Of a stretch of 64,000 nt of DNA, positions 49,563 to 59,189 are shown one piece after another (position 1 is the first letter of the stretch; the number at the start of each line of letters is the position of its first letter). The notes under the pieces are model-generated. The model was not told where the DNA came from, searched no databases, and worked only from the letters and a program-made list of their open reading frames with translations. Source of the stretch: Cephalotus follicularis (taxonomy: Eukaryota > Streptophyta > Magnoliopsida > Oxalidales > Cephalotaceae). The stretch lies in NCBI GenBank assembly GCA_001972305.1, contig BDDD01000567.1:186001-250000 (forward strand), in the 5' to 3' direction. The position numbers were made by a program, and so were the translations under genes.

Positions 49563-49806
49563 AAAGCGTCGACTGCCTATTTTAAGCTGTCGACAGTTTG
49601 CCTTGGTTATGCGGTGAAATGCCTTAAGTATCGACTAATTTCAAGACAAACGTTTTAGCCTAAAAGCGCCGACGCTTTTAACATGTTTTATCGACGCTTA
49701 AAGCATGTTTTCTTTGTTATTTCGTTAACTGGCGACGCTTGGTGGGGAAAGCGGCAGCGCTTTGAGGCCAAAGCAGCGACACTTAGCACTTAACCTCCGA
49801 CGCTTT
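49563..49806. repeat. AAAGCGTCGACGCTTT motif cluster in solo LTR F
   Basis: Units include AAAGCGTCGACTGCC, AAGCTGTCGACAGTTT (near-palindrome), AAAAGCGCCGACGCTTTT, TTATCGACGCTTAAAGC and CTCCGACGCTTTAAG. One further unit lies at 47109-47123, before G. They sit just upstream of the TATA box at 49902, so in U3. Confidence 0.75.
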
Positions 49807-52420
49807 AAGAAAAAGGACGCATGTCAAGCAACGGATGAAAGAAGAGGACACGTGTCGACTTGATGAAGAAAATGACAAAATGAAGGCGGCTTAACTTTTC
49901 CTATAAATACTGGTAACGCCTCAGTAGAAAACGTGAGGAAGAGAGAGAGTGGTCCGAGAAAGAGAAAAAGAGGGAGAGTCTGAGAGAGAAAGAAAGAGTC
50001 TGGAGAGGAAGAAAGAGAGATAGGAGAAAAGAGAAAAGTAGTGGAATTCTGCTGAAATTTTAGTGTAGAAATTATTTTAGTATAGAGAATGAGAGTTCTG
50101 CTGAGATTGGTATAAAGAAGGAAAGAGGAGAATAAAGCAAGGTAAGGAATCCTGATCACCTTTCCAGAGTATTTTATGGATGTAAAGAAAATGCTATTTT
50201 TATGCAAAAGTAATATAAGGATTCTTTCTCACTTTTCCAAAGTATTTTATTTTAGTAAGGATTCCTAATCACCTTTCTAAAGTATTTTATGGTGGTAAGG
50301 AAAAATCTTGCTTTCGTCAAAGTATTTTATAAATCATTAAATGCTGTATTTTTTGATGTTTTGCTATAGCTTTACTTACCAGTTAAAATTTACGAATTCA
50401 TTGAAATATTTACGTTAACTTTATTTACGAATTTTAGCTTTCTAAATTCGTTGAGACATTTACCTTAATGTTAATACTTTAATTTTTTTTATCATGTTTT
50501 ATGTATTCCGAAATTCTGTCAATTTCTTGATAAAATTATATGTTTATTTTTCATTATGAAAATTATGATTTTATCATTTTAATGTTTTACGTTGCTATAT
50601 GTAAACTCAGTTTTACAAATGTTGTACGAATTTATTTTTATGAATGCTTTGAGCTGATTACTCGAAGTATCAAGAAATGATTATTTTTACAAATGAGAAA
50701 AGGCAACAAACTGAGATGAACAACGACTGGATTGCGATCCAGGGTGGATTAATCTAGTAAAAGATTAATGTTATGAGCGGAGAGTGCTCACGGACATGCA
50801 TGGATGTAAGGATAGTAATCGGGGAGTGCACAATGCCCTGGTGAAGCAATGGTTCAATTGGGTCTGTTTTATGTTTTTATGACCCTTCAGTTATTTATGA
50901 AATGTTCTTATTCATGAGATATGATCAGAAAAAGAGAATGAAATGTTTTGTTTCATGAGATATGATCAGAAAAGAATGAATGAGATTTTATGAAACGTGC
51001 TGGTTTTTATACCAGAAAAGGATTTTAATGATGTTTTATTTTCAAAAGTATGGTTATGTTTCAAAGTATGGCTATGTTATATGCCAGAAAAATGTATGAT
51101 TTGAAAGCGTTTTGATAAAGAATATTAAAAAGAAATTTCTATAACGTTTTTATAACTATAATCCTTACTGGGCTATTTGAGCTCATTCCTTCCAATGTTT
51201 TTTTTCCAAATAAAATGTTTTCCAGGAGACGATCGAAGGTGAATATTGTGAGTATTAGAGAAGGTTCGTAAAGGAAGTTTTGAAAAGAAAGTATGTTATG
51301 TATCAACTACTTTTGACGTAATGAGTTTATGTTTCCGGTGTGTAACGCTATTATGACAAGTCTATGTTTTCCGCTGTGACAGATGACGGGTAGACGTAAA
51401 TGTATAGAAATAAACGCTATAATTATAATGTTTTGATACGATGATGTTGTTTAGAAATTGGTGTTGAGAGTTATAGAATATATTTGAGGCTTATAATTAT
51501 ACTGTAAATTGTTAGGAGTATGAAAATTTTTATGAAATAAGGATATTTGAAGATATCAAGTTATCAAGTATGATGTAGTGTTTCCGCTGTTATGTATCGC
51601 TGTTAAAAATGATCGTCATTATGTTTAAAGTTTTCAAGTGAGAAGTATGATAATTCTAAAAGTTGGTGTTAAAGGCTGTAAAGGTATCCTGTGAAGTTTA
51701 TGATAGAAATGATTAATGATAATTCTAAGTATATTTTGAAAATTCTGAGTTTATCGAATACGATTTAAGTAATATCATTGAATGGTTAATGATGTCACAT
51801 ATCGTTAAATGATTAAACGATTTGATGGTCAATGGTTCACCCCATGTAACGCACCGACTCTTCGAGGCTCGCTTTGAGCAATTAGCGGACTCGAATCGGG
51901 GGTGTTACATGTACACCCCTGGTGAGGGTGTGGGGTCATGACGGTTCGGACATGACAAACATATAGAAACATGAATTGAAGACAACCAGGGATGCTTCAG
52001 GATGGTTAGCCAGAAGAATTCAAGTCAAGCTGGAGATTGTTGGGTTTGTGTCATGTATTCTATTTATTGGACTTTAATGTAGTTGGGTCCAATACATGTA
52101 ATGCTAAGTAGTTTATGATTAGAATTCAGGTTTCCCTATATTTATGTCTCTTGTAATTATAAACCTATATCAGTGGATAGAGAGATAAGTGTTTAGGAGG
52201 CTGTGAAACAGACAATACCTAGAAACAAGAATCTCTGAGAGTTGAGGGAATTGTTGTGAGGATCTAATTCTTGATCGATAAAGAATAAAAGATCTCCTTA
52301 CGTGGATTCTCCGTGAACGTCGGTCAATTTGGACTGAACCACGTATAGTTGATTGTTCTTATTTGTGATTTCTTTATTATTTTTTATGCACGTCTTTCTC
52401 GAATCAATTCGTGGACAAAT

Positions 52421-52924
52421 GGCTAGTTATATTAGTTAGTCATACGAAGAAGTTGTGCTAGATGTCAACAAAACAACATGCTTGGTAGGAATAGCTTCAG
52501 GCTATAGCATTCTAAAAATGAAACCGTTACTAGGAAATAAGGGATGTGATTATGGGCTAGTTTTGTACACAACACAAACTCACCTTATAACTGATTTAAC
52601 TAGAAAATGTAATTTTTGTTCTCTACATTTCGTTATTTTTCTCTATTTCTGTTGTATCAACTGATAAGGTCCCGGTGCTGGATTAAAGAGTTTATTGAAT
52701 CGTTATTTCTAATTGTCACCATGTCTAAACCATCCATTTTTAAATTTTACCCAATAAAAAAAAACAAGTCTTTCGCTTCACAAATACAAGTGTTTTAAGA
52801 GAGGTATAGGCTGCCAAAAAAATAAAAAAAGAAGTTTGGGTGGCCGTACAATTTGTACGGGGTTGGTTCTGTCTTATTCTTATCTAACAATATTCGAACT
52901 CTGGAACTCTAAATGGCCAAATAT
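52421..52924. other. Spacer between copia E and the lipase gene, with a hairpin
   Basis: About 500 bases with no gene; it should include the 3' untranslated region of the minus-strand lipase gene. A perfect short hairpin, CCGTACAA T TTGTACGG, lies at 52844-52860, about 65 bases past the stop codon. AT-rich, with short poly-A runs on the plus strand. Confidence 0.5.
52691..52696 (-). terminator. Candidate poly(A) signal AATAAA for the lipase gene
   Basis: AATAAA on the minus strand about 230 bases after the lipase stop codon. The position is plausible, but plant poly(A) signals are loose and this is only a candidate. Confidence 0.3.
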
Positions 52925-54262
52925 CTAAACTGCAGCTTTTACCTTTTCTCTAGCATGGTGATTTAAGGACCCCCAGCCCCCCACTGCAGTTGCTCTAAAA
53001 GGACACGTGGAGCTCACAAACCCATTCACCAAGTGTAAATAAGTCTTCAGGTCATGACACGTGGCGACATTATTACTGTCGAGGTAAGGAGAGTCCCTGC
53101 TACTAAGCCTAAGCTCTCTCCCAACCTCGGCGTACAACCAGTGGGTGTCCTCCACGCGCTTTTGGATCCAGCTTGGCAGACCCATCACGTGGAAATCTCG
53201 GTTATGTACCACGTTAACATCGTCAATGACAAAGCCAGGCATTTTTGTTATTAAATCATCAGAGTTCACTATACGTAACACATTAGTCCCTTGATCTTCC
53301 AGGCGTTGCCGGAAACTCATGTTACCGACACGTGGACCTCCAAAAGAGATGACGGTAACCAACGGAGCACGCTTAAACGTGGTTTTGATGTCATAGGCGG
53401 CGAGTGTAGCAAGAGCCGCACCGAGGCTGTGACCAGTAATTGTCAAGCTGAGAGGCTCGTCACCGTACGATTGAAGCAACCGTGAGATCTCTTCCCGTAC
53501 CATTTGTTGCAAACTGGGTCTCATGGAGGACCCAGAAGTATACAAGCTTAAGAACCCACTTTCAACCATGGGCCTAGATCCTTCTGGGCCGGGCCTAGCG
53601 TTGGCATTGGGAAGGTGAGTGAGGGTGGCCCGTAGGTTCTCAATCCACTCGAGGCAAGTAGCTGTGCCTCTAAAGGCAATCACGATGTCTCTCCTTCCTA
53701 GTCTTTTGATTTCTTCTTTGTCTTGACAGACTGCCACGTAGCCAATCCAGCTGGACTGGGTTGACACCCAGCTAGGTGCCTTTTCTATCCAACGTGGGAG
53801 TTGGATGCCAGACGTGGCACGCAAGTGTTTGGTCAGGCGATAGCCAGTCTCTGGGAGGCCGGACCGGTCCAGCAATGTGTTCTTATGGAACCGGCATGTT
53901 GCATATGTATATGACGAGTGGTCGAAATCGAAAGATTTATAGGCAGCCTCGACGAATGATCCATACCGAAGGATTTCCTCTCGCAAATTATCGTCAAGTG
54001 GATCAAGTAACCCTTCCCAGTTACGTACACCTTGATACTCCATCCATCTCTTGCCGAGTTTCACCGGTCTAAACAATCCGTCCCAGTTCTTCACTATTTG
54101 GTTTTCCGTTGATTTCTTTGACAACCTTATAACAGGTTTAGTGATGGTGGTGTTGCAATGGATCAATGTCACATTTCTTGCGATAGGGGTAGAGACAGCG
54201 GTAGTGTTTGTGGGTGTGGATGGGAGTGTGCATGGCCGCAAAGGTCTGACAGAGAGCCTCAT
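52925..54262 (-). CDS. Class-I phospholipase A1, chloroplastic (PLA1-I / DAD1-like lipase)
   Basis: An intact, intronless frame of 445 residues. The first about 52 residues are rich in Ser, Thr, Arg and Pro with no Asp or Glu, as in a chloroplast transit peptide. A family-specific block follows (WEGLLDPLDDNLREEILRYG, residues 82-101), then the lipase-3 domain: oxyanion-region FRGT (197-200), nucleophile elbow GHSLG with Ser279, catalytic Asp336 in NSDDLITKMP, and His403 in CHDLKTYLH. Enzymes of this family cleave the sn-1 acyl chain of phospholipids or galactolipids in plastids; DAD1 and DGL supply linolenate for jasmonate. The sequence seems closest to the PLA1-I-beta branch (Arabidopsis At4g16820), judged from memory. 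The exact substrate is not predictable. The first ATG of the frame was chosen because it starts the transit peptide and a TATA box lies about 180 bases upstream. Confidence 0.93.
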   Translation of the reverse strand: MRLSVRPLRPCTLPSTPTNTTAVSTPIARNVTLIHCNTTITKPVIRLSKKSTENQIVKNWDGLFRPVKLGKRWMEYQGVRNWEGLLDPLDDNLREEILRYGSFVEAAYKSFDFDHSSYTYATCRFHKNTLLDRSGLPETGYRLTKHLRATSGIQLPRWIEKAPSWVSTQSSWIGYVAVCQDKEEIKRLGRRDIVIAFRGTATCLEWIENLRATLTHLPNANARPGPEGSRPMVESGFLSLYTSGSSMRPSLQQMVREEISRLLQSYGDEPLSLTITGHSLGAALATLAAYDIKTTFKRAPLVTVISFGGPRVGNMSFRQRLEDQGTNVLRIVNSDDLITKMPGFVIDDVNVVHNRDFHVMGLPSWIQKRVEDTHWLYAEVGRELRLSSRDSPYLDSNNVATCHDLKTYLHLVNGFVSSTCPFRATAVGGWGSLNHHAREKVKAAV

Positions 54263-54441
54263 TTTCTTTTTCGTTTTATACTACTGTGCACTAATGAACC
54301 TGCACGTACAGCTGTTGTCCTCAGGAGTTTTATAAGTGAAAATGTAAGGGCATAGAAAAAGAGGGCGTTGTTGTTATAATGATAATAATAGAAGGCTTCC
54401 CAAATTCTGAATGTAATGCCCCTTTGCACTTTGAAGAGGGA

Positions 54442-54449
54442 TATTTATA
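54442..54449 (-). promoter_or_regulatory. TATA box of the lipase gene
   Basis: On the minus strand the sequence reads CACCTATAAATATCCC, a good plant TATA box about 180 bases upstream of the ATG, leaving a leader of roughly 150 bases. A CT-rich block (minus strand) lies 60-130 bases further upstream. Confidence 0.65.
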
Positions 54450-54508
54450 GGTGCAAAAAGTCTGACCAAATAATTTTAATATTAGGAAAAATGAGCACAG
54501 ATCACAAA

Positions 54509-54575
54509 AAGTGTAAGAGAGAGAGAGCGAGTTTCATTCTCGACGGAAAAGGTCGAGAGAGAGAGAGAGAGTGTG
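54509..54575. repeat. (GA)n/(CT)n tracts upstream of the lipase TATA box
   Basis: Two GAGAGA runs (about 54510-54530 and 54553-54573), separated by CGAGTTTCATTCTCGACGG, which holds a small inverted repeat (CGAG / CTCG). Such tracts bind GAGA-binding BPC proteins in plants and are common in core promoters. A role here is an inference. Confidence 0.5.
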
Positions 54576-54599
54576 GAGTGTCACTTGTACAGTATTGAG

Positions 54600-56396
54600 G
54601 AGGATCAGTGATTCAGTGTAGAGTGTAGGGGTAGGTACCTACGGTTGGTGGGGAAAAGAGTTATAACTAAAACCAGATCACAACTAATTAATGGACGATC
54701 GATGGGTGATGAGAGAGAGAAGAAAATGGAGCTGTGGGGTCAAATGATCGCAGTCACATCCAATGGTACACTTATAATAATCAAGCTAAAAAAACTTTGA
54801 CTCCATCGGCCGAAACACCCACCCAAAGCCCTTATTAAATAAAGCTTCACTTCTATAAAACGATACAAATCCCACTTTCAGACACTTGGTTCGGCCAGGC
54901 TTGCATACCTAGCTCGGCTTTAAGTTGTTCCAAATTACTGTTTGGCCCTTGAATAATGATTATGTATATACTAGCATTGATGTTTCCTTTTTTTTTATAC
55001 CACGTTAAAGATCTTCTTATGTAAACGGTAATGTATTGATGGTTGCAAGTGCCTAGAGTATCATTAATCAGTGGGATATTATTTAACTGTCGTTTTAGCC
55101 GCCACACTCGTTGGAGACGAACCAGGTAGCAAAACATGCTTCTTTCCTAGATGTTTTCGATAGTTTACTTATAAGCTACTGTGTTAGTACATGTTACTGT
55201 CATGCTTCAAATGATGCACGTGCCTCGTGCGGGTTCCAATTTTCTAAATTCCCCTTGTTCATAATTTGCCCATAAGCTTGTTTATGTGTTTTTGCTTATT
55301 CTTTGATGCATAGTTTAAGTGTGATTTCATATTTCGTGTTAAGTTGATATAAATTTCTTGGTTCAGTCAAATTCAAATTGTAGAAAATATTCCACTAAAA
55401 CTTACTCGAAGTTGGCAGGAATTTATCACGTATTGAGCAATTTTCAAGAAGTACACCTTTCCTATTAGGAAGAGTTCTTGGTTGGCTTGACACTTAAATT
55501 TGCATTCTACGTTTTAGAAGATGGCATATAAATCTTAATGGGTTTAGACCAAACATTTGAGGAATTGCTTTGGCGAAAAGTTTATCAATATCATATATGG
55601 GTCAGATTCCTCTTCATCGAATTCCATATCATGGTATGAATATTCTCGACTTATTCTAATTAAACTTCTTTGTTAACTAATTAAGGCTGATTGTTAATTC
55701 ATGTTGGACACCATCACAATCCAGTAAGCCACCAAATACGTTCAGCAGTTGCAGATATCATAGATAGATCCATAAATCGTTGCCATCACGCGCTTATAGA
55801 ATCTAGACCAAGTTCGACTATCTTGGATCAAAAGTTGAATGAAATCTTGGATCAAAAGTTGCATGAAATGGACCCACTCGCATCTTTTACTTTTTTAGTC
55901 CAAAATATAAAATTCACTTTTTCTTTTGAAAGAAAAAATCGTGTGATGTTGTTCGTTGGATTTAATTAATCAGCTGATTCAACAATTTTTTTTTTCCTGA
56001 TAAATCATCTGAAATTTTATAGTTAAATAGTCCAAAAATTTAGGTAATGCCTTTGGATCTCATGTGCAGGAGGTATAGACATAAGCATGCAAACTGATGA
56101 TAGGAATGTTTGTCACCCAGTAAGATGCTGATGTCATCTATCAATTGGATGACAGAAAAAGTTAAGGGCATCCTGCCTTGCGGCCACTTGGAAGTTTATT
56201 TTCATTTACTCTATTATTTAAATATCACATGTGCTATCATTAATATTTCATATCAGAGGTTTCTATACATATTCTATTGAGTAAACTATTTTTAAAATTA
56301 ATATTAAAAACTATATAATGATTAAAATTTTTATATATGAATGAAATAGTTTTATATGTTCTATAGATTTTGATACGGTAAAAATTCTTCTAAAAG
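54600..56396. other. Intergenic sequence right of the lipase gene
   Basis: About 1.8 kb with no convincing gene or element. The first few hundred bases are the likely distal promoter of the lipase gene. A 24-base direct duplication starting TCTTGGATCAAAAGTTG is at 55821-55844 and 55845-55868, with one difference. Confidence 0.45.
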
Positions 56397-56401
56397 AATT
56401 C

Positions 56402-56866
56402 TGTCACGTGTCCTCGGGTCGTGACGCCAGATGTCCACCAGAGTCCCAGACACGTGGTCAGGCGTTACCAACTCAAGGAATCGCACTTAATAGGTACACT
56501 GGCGCCAAATCTGGTGGAGATCAGGGAAATGCCCGATATCCTCGGACATTTCCTTAGAGGATACACATCAACTCCGATATCCATGTTTAGTAGTTACTCT
56601 CCAGGGCTATAAATACTAGAATCAACGATTATACACTGGTCAGCCATTTTTATACACTAAAGCACCTATAATTCCTATCATTGTCTAACTTAAGCATCGG
56701 AATGTCCCCGGGAGTTCAACCTCCTGGACCTATAAGCTGTTTGCTTACTTGTGCAGGGAATACAGTCGCCATTTTCATCATATTCTTAGAGCATTCAAGC
56801 GTTTCTCTCAACAAATCAAAGTCCTCCATGTAGGATACTATTGAGTAGAGATTTTCTGTATCAACA
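56402..56866 (+). repeat. 5' LTR of element H
   Basis: 465 bp, TG...CA ends, with its TATA box about 260 bases before the end, directly joined to the primer-binding site. Contains CACGTG-type E-box words (near 56404 and 56450), possible stress-response elements. Confidence 0.75.
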
Positions 56867-57333
56867 GTTGGCGCCGTCTGTGGGAAACGCAGCGAAAAGC
56901 TACTAAGAATCATGCCGAGAAGAAACAACAACTCTGGAGCCACCGGCAACCGAGTACAGGAGATCCCACCTACTGATGCCGGTCAAGTCGCGGCTCCTGA
57001 GCAAGCTCCCATCACTGGGGAGCAATTCACTCAGCTGCTCCAGGGAGTGAAGCGCCTCACCAATTTGTTGGCTACCAGTATAGCCAACCAAAATCAAACC
57101 GGGCCTGCTCAACTAGTGGTCCAAGGACAATCTGGACCGCACAGGTAGGCCCAAGAGAACCAACGCCCCAGTGCACTACTAAAAAACAGGCCAACGGTGA
57201 GGGCAAACGGCGAGGGCATTAAGTCCCCTCGCCGTTTTGCCCGGTTTTTATTTTTATTTTAAAAGAAAGGCATGGCGAGGGCATTTGTATATGTTTAATC
57301 ACTTAATTGATTAATCTTGTATTTTTTGTAGGA

Positions 57334-57874
57334 AAAGTACCGGGCTGCTGCTGGGCCGGATACTGTGGAGGGCCCCGACGGTACTAGGGTGCCGGCTCCC
57401 TTCGACGTCATGGCATGGAAGGAGGCTACTGGGGGTCCGCGGAAGGGCAAGATCCGTGGATTAGGGAACTATATGACTTCCACGAAGATGCTACCACAAG
57501 CACTTCGAGGTACTCAGTCGGGAGTGGGAGGTAAGAGTTGCCCATTCACTTCACAACCATCACAGAGCACCCCAGGGTCAGACATTCAAGGCCAGTTGGA
57601 CCGGATGGAGGCGAAGATGGAGACTTTTATGGCTAATATGACGCAGCTGATGATGGAGTCTCGGTCCACCGCACACCATCTGATCACAGTTCACCGCGGT
57701 CTCGGCACCCCCCCTTCCAGCCATCCGGAGATTCGGACGATAGTGATAGCGATGACCAGTAGTAGTAGTCTGTTGTTGTATCTAACATATTCTAACACTG
57801 TTATGTATTTGACATATTATCCTTTGTATAAAATGCTGACAACTTTTTTCCATTGTTTTGTTAGTCCAGAATGA
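57334..57874 (+). pseudogene. CACTA TnpA-like protein, last-exon fragment
   Basis: A splice-acceptor-like TTTTTTGTAG at 57324-57333 is followed by an open frame (EKYRAAAGPDT, then VMAWKEATGGPRKGKIRGLGNYM). It resembles the C-terminal part of plant En/Spm transposase-associated proteins (family form 'DVFKETHTRK.G....'). A helical segment (LDRMEAKMETFMANMTQLMMES) follows. At a 7-C run (about 57709-57715) the frame appears to have slipped: the neighbouring frame gives the acidic tail GDSDDSDSDDQ and a stop, a more typical ending than the hydrophobic tail of the present frame. Upstream exons are absent. Confidence 0.6.
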
Positions 57875-57994
57875 ATGAAATGTGTCTATTGCTGAGAATT
57901 GTCAAATATAAACTGTTGTGGTTGCTGCTGAAATGAATTGCAGGTTTTGCTTGGAGTTTAGGGTAGAGATTTTGCTGATAGTTCTTGTTGCAGG

Positions 57995-58455
57995 TTCTAC
58001 AGAATGGCGAGGGCTCGGCGAGGGCATGGCGAGGGCATTCTGCAGAAACTGTAGACGGCGAGGGCATAAACCCTCGCCATGCCCTCGCCATGGCGAGGGA
58101 GGCGATGACAGGGCAGTCCGGGCCCTAGCCATACCCTCGCCATACCCTCGCCATGTGCCGAGGGCATAGCGAGGGCACGGCGAGGTAGGCGATGACAGGG
58201 CAGCCCAGTGCCCTAGCCATACCCTTGCCGTGCCCTGGCCATGGCGAGGGTGTGGCGAGGGGAAATAGCCCTAGCCATGCCCTCTGTGTGGCGAGGGCAG
58301 TAAATGGCGAGGGGACTCTACCCTCGCCGTACCCTCGCTGTACCCTCGCCGTACTTGCTGGCGAGGAGTAATTTGGCGAGGGTGTGGTCCCCTCGCCATG
58401 CCCTCGCCGTTGACTCAATGGCGAGGGGATGGCGAGGGGAAGTGCCCTCACCGTT
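57995..58455. repeat. CACTA subterminal repeats GGCGAGGGCA / TGCCCTCGCC
   Basis: Some thirty direct and inverted copies. In places they meet head to head as CCCTCGCCATGGCGAGGG, a perfect 18-base palindrome (near 58083-58100). They generate long spurious open frames in several phases. A few copies sit next to the left terminus (57187-57240). Confidence 0.88.
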
Positions 58456-59189
58456 GCCCCCTTTTCCTGTAGTGGTGGGCAAAGGCAAAACCCACCAAGG
58501 GGCATGCTCCCCCCGAGGCGGTCAGGGGTTGATACACCATTGAGGAGGAGAGCTGAGACTAATACATCTCAGAGGGCAGAGTCTTCCACTGCCCGGGATG
58601 GCAACAATAATCCCTGACCAGAGCATCTCGAGCACCAAGCGATGGGCGTGGATCGCCAAGGGGATGCTGAGGAGATACGCATGCGCTCCAATACCACTCA
58701 CATGACCAGAACAGTGCGGGGGAGCAGGTTGGACCACATGACCACACTGGCTGGGGAGTCATGGGTTTCTAGCAGGGCTAGGAACATAGAAAACGTTGAG
58801 CAAGCAATGAACATAAGGTTTGCTGAGATGGAGAAAAGGTTTCAAGCAGCCGAGAGGATATATGTCCGAGGTGCGCAACATTAGCGCCAACCCTTCACAT
58901 CCTAGATCATGAAGGAGCGTGTCCCTAGTGGATTTTGGTTCTCGAGTCTCCATCAATATGATGGGTCCACGGATCCCATCCAACATGTGTGCACCTACAT
59001 CCAAACCATGTGTAACACCTGGGATTTTCATATGTTGTAATTTCACGATGTAATTGCACCTTTATTGTGGATTTAATAAAATGATGGATTTCTCAACTTT
59101 GATGATGTTTTTCAAACTCTAATAATGTTGATTTTGGAGTCGAAGTGTAAAAGAATGTTAGAGTGCAATTTGGAGTTAAAACGACACAG

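Larger units (their letters stand above)
46601..51909 (+). mobile_element. Solo LTR 'F', Ty3/gypsy type (net 2.9 kb), holding solo LTR G
   Basis: Starts TGTAACACCCGAG, ends CGGGGGTGTTACA, and is flanked by TGTAC exactly (46596-46600 and 51910-51914). TATAAATA is at 49902-49909 on the plus strand, followed by a GA-rich leader. Subtracting G, the LTR is about 2.9 kb with no gag or pol, so it is a solo LTR. Terminal sequence style (TGTAACACCC...GGGTGTTACA) fits plant chromoviruses. It lies within copia E. Confidence 0.9.
43967..52420 (+). mobile_element. Ty1/copia element 'E', old, interrupted by solo LTRs F and G
   Basis: Two related LTRs of about 0.4 kb flank it: left 43967 to about 44385, right 52038 to about 52420. 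The right one starts TGTTGGGTTTGTGTC after the purine-rich AAGCTGGAGAT. A primer-site-like sequence (GTATTAGAGAGAGG) follows the left LTR. Gag and protease remnants are present (about 45150-46337) and solo LTR F begins at 46601. The right end is approximate because the LTRs diverge there, and I found no clear target duplication. The element is broken in many places and has no recognisable RT. Confidence 0.72.
57174..58474 (+). mobile_element. Non-autonomous CACTA (En/Spm) DNA transposon, 1.3 kb
   Basis: Starts CACTACTAAAAAACAGG and ends CCTTTTCCTGTAGTG. It is flanked by the 3-bp duplication GTG (57171-57173 and 58475-58477), the hallmark of CACTA elements. The inverted ends match over CACTAC and again over AACGGTGAGGGCA. 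The right half (about 57995-58455) and the first 100 bases are packed with the subterminal motif GGCGAGGGCA in both orientations, the usual transposase-binding repeats. It retains only a last-exon fragment, so it is a deletion derivative depending on an autonomous relative. It lies inside the gag of element H. Confidence 0.92.
56402..59010 (+). mobile_element. Ty3/gypsy element 'H' (Tat/Athila side), 5' part, interrupted by CACTA and by J
   Basis: A short LTR (56402-56866, starts TGTCACGTGTCC, ends TATCAACA, TATAAATA at 56608-56615) is followed by the primer site TGGCGCCGTCTGTGGGAA (56869-56886). A gag frame opens at 56912 (MPRRNNNSG). After the CACTA insertion, gag blocks continue. Around 58885-59010 the pattern PFTS-I-(K/E)-VPSGFW...YDGSTDP is the characteristic Tat-type gag segment. 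Element J then begins at 59011, and the rest of H is presumably beyond the window. The part seen is a fossil with several breaks. Confidence 0.75.

Noticed and set aside
52421-52455. Search for a target duplication of copia E
   Set aside because: The two LTR copies diverge near the right end, so the border is uncertain and no convincing 5-bp match to the left flank could be fixed.
53054-54355. Plus-strand frames overlapping the lipase gene
   Set aside because: They are antisense shadows of a well-supported minus-strand gene.
57902-58617. Long Ala/Arg/Pro-rich frames on both strands
   Set aside because: They come from the GGCGAGGGCA subterminal repeats of the CACTA element and have no independent support.
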